Shown here one piece after another: positions 63,271 through 64,000 of a DNA stretch of 64,000 nucleotides. This DNA comes from Shewanella carassii (GTDB taxonomy: Bacteria; Pseudomonadota; Gammaproteobacteria; Enterobacterales; Shewanellaceae), in assembly GCF_002777975.1 (NCBI RefSeq), contig NZ_NGVS01000013.1:162392-226391 (forward strand), in the 5' to 3' direction. The notes beneath the pieces are model-generated. The model saw only the letters and a program-made list of their open reading frames with translations. It had not been told where the DNA came from and made no database searches. The position numbers and the translations under genes were made by a program. Positions within the stretch are counted from its first letter, which is position 1, and each line of letters opens with the position of its first letter.

Positions 63271-63807
63271 ATGACCACAGCCCGTCGCCAGTTGATAGAT
63301 GCTGAAAGTACGCCTTTTTACCACGTGATTAACCGCTGCGTCCGAAGGGCATTTTTGTGTGGTGAAGACGAACTGTCGGGGCGCAGTTACGAGCATAGAC
63401 GTGGCTGGATAGTGGATAAAATCAGGCAGTTGTCGTCAATATTCTGCATCGACGTTTGCGCTTATGCGGTTATGAGTAATCACTACCATTTGGTGCTCAA
63501 AATCGACCTTGCTGCGCAACAATCGTTGTCACCATTTGAAGTCATCGAGCGTTGGACATTGCTCTTTAGCGGCAATCCTGTGGCGGCAAAGTTCCTCAAG
63601 GGCGATAGTCTCTCAGAAGGTGAGCGAATACTGTTGGATACGCTGATTAGCGATTGGCAGAAACGCCTTGGCAGTATCAGTTGGTTTATGCGCTGTTTAA
63701 ACGAAGATATCGCCCGCAAGGCCAATCGAGAAGATGGCTGCAAGGGCGTATTCTGGGAAGGACGCTTTAAGTCGCACGACAAAAAACAGGACAGCCATAT
63801 CTTTTGA
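63271..63807 (+). pseudogene. REP-associated Y1 tyrosine transposase, truncated copy
   Basis: A 178-residue remainder of an IS200-like Y1/RAYT transposase. [18 protein letters not shown] and the HUH metal site YAVMSNHYHLVLKI are intact. The nucleophile tyrosine probably lies in the later helical part. The normal continuation after VFWEGRFKS is missing: the frame runs into the next copy's leader (HDKKQDSHIF) and stops. ATG 63271 follows GAGG. It may still bind hairpins but is likely inactive. Confidence 0.75.
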
Positions 63808-63867
63808 TGTTTCACCAAGCCTTGACTAGGCTTTGAAATACCCATCAAAGCTAAGTCGAGGTTGGTT
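63788..63867 (+). repeat. Leader and nested hairpins, second copy
   Basis: Direct repeat of about 63190-63270 with a few changes (T4 instead of T5 before GATG, and single substitutions). Its first bases lie inside the truncated copy's last codons, marking the duplication junction. Confidence 0.7.
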
Positions 63868-64000
63868 ATGACCACAGCTCGTCGCCAGTTGATAGATGCT
63901 GAAAGTACGCCTTTTTTATCACGTGATTAACCGTTGCGTGAGAAGGGCATTTTTGTGTGGTGAAGACGAACTGTCGGGGCGCAGTTACGAGCATAGACGT
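63868..64000 (+). pseudogene. Second RAYT copy, frameshifted and cut by window end
   Basis: It starts like the first copy ([16 protein letters not shown]). It then carries one extra T in a T-run near 63911-63917, so the frame ends within a few codons (LSRD and a stop). The later bases still match copy 1. Its 3' end is beyond the window, so I cannot say whether the full length was once present. Confidence 0.75.

Overview
The window reads as chromosome of a Shewanella-type gammaproteobacterium. The evidence is the conserved rapZ-ptsN-hpf-rpoN-lpt-kds / mla-ibaG-murA block, the yheT-yheU-prkB-yheS neighbourhood, DP-EP-type small proteins and an MgtE-NPr junction. By eye the base composition is moderately GC-rich. 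The species is not certain; the S. algae group is a guess. I saw no rRNA or tRNA genes, CRISPR array, prophage or plasmid origin.

Region 1 (1-17.8 kb) is accessory in character. It begins with two tandem paralogous proteins of about 905 residues and unknown function, followed by an acetyl-CoA hydrolase/transferase family enzyme. Next is a locus of possible novelty: a 1084-residue protein joining a winged-helix DNA-binding domain, a STAND-type NTPase, one membrane helix and TPR-like repeats. Two duplicated DP-EP proteins follow it, one cytoplasmic and one with a signal peptide. Helically phased TTAAC repeats lie just upstream. After that come a PAS-GGDEF diguanylate cyclase, a small unknown protein, a histidine phosphatase, a possible outer-membrane barrel, and a TetR / DUF2165 / Tsx-like group.

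Region 2 (17.8-38.9 kb) mixes transporters and enzymes: a POT peptide transporter, a YcaQ/AlkX-like DNA glycosylase, DeoD, a TsgA-like MFS protein, a Crp/Fnr regulator, an scsB-scsD-scsC copper/thiol-redox operon, an MnmD-like tRNA methyltransferase, RarD, a GNAT enzyme, FumC, a catalase-like peroxidase, a YiaD-like lipoprotein and a lone ModA-like protein. Unusual intergenic repeats interrupt it. There is a 209-bp MITE-like element whose end supplies the deoD stop codon. There are also about 300-bp modular repeats (three copies) made of strings of small hairpins, many sharing a CATGGATG apex on different complementary arms.

Region 3 (38.9-53.0 kb) is core genome: mgtE and the leftward run ptsO-rapZ-ptsN-hpf-rpoN-lptB-lptA-lptC-kdsC-kdsD-yrbG, then the divergent mlaFEDCB-ibaG-murA operon. 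Together these cover nitrogen PTS signalling, sigma-54, LPS export, Kdo synthesis, outer-membrane lipid asymmetry and peptidoglycan initiation.

Region 4 (53.0-64.0 kb) opens with a 0.6-kb hairpin-rich intergenic stretch. It continues with prkB-yheU-yheT, a Tat-signal protein paired with a GMC oxidoreductase, a TIGR02444-type protein, yheS, and a mosaic nuclease toxin with a YezG-like immunity gene. It ends in tandemly duplicated, damaged REP-associated transposase genes that run off the window.
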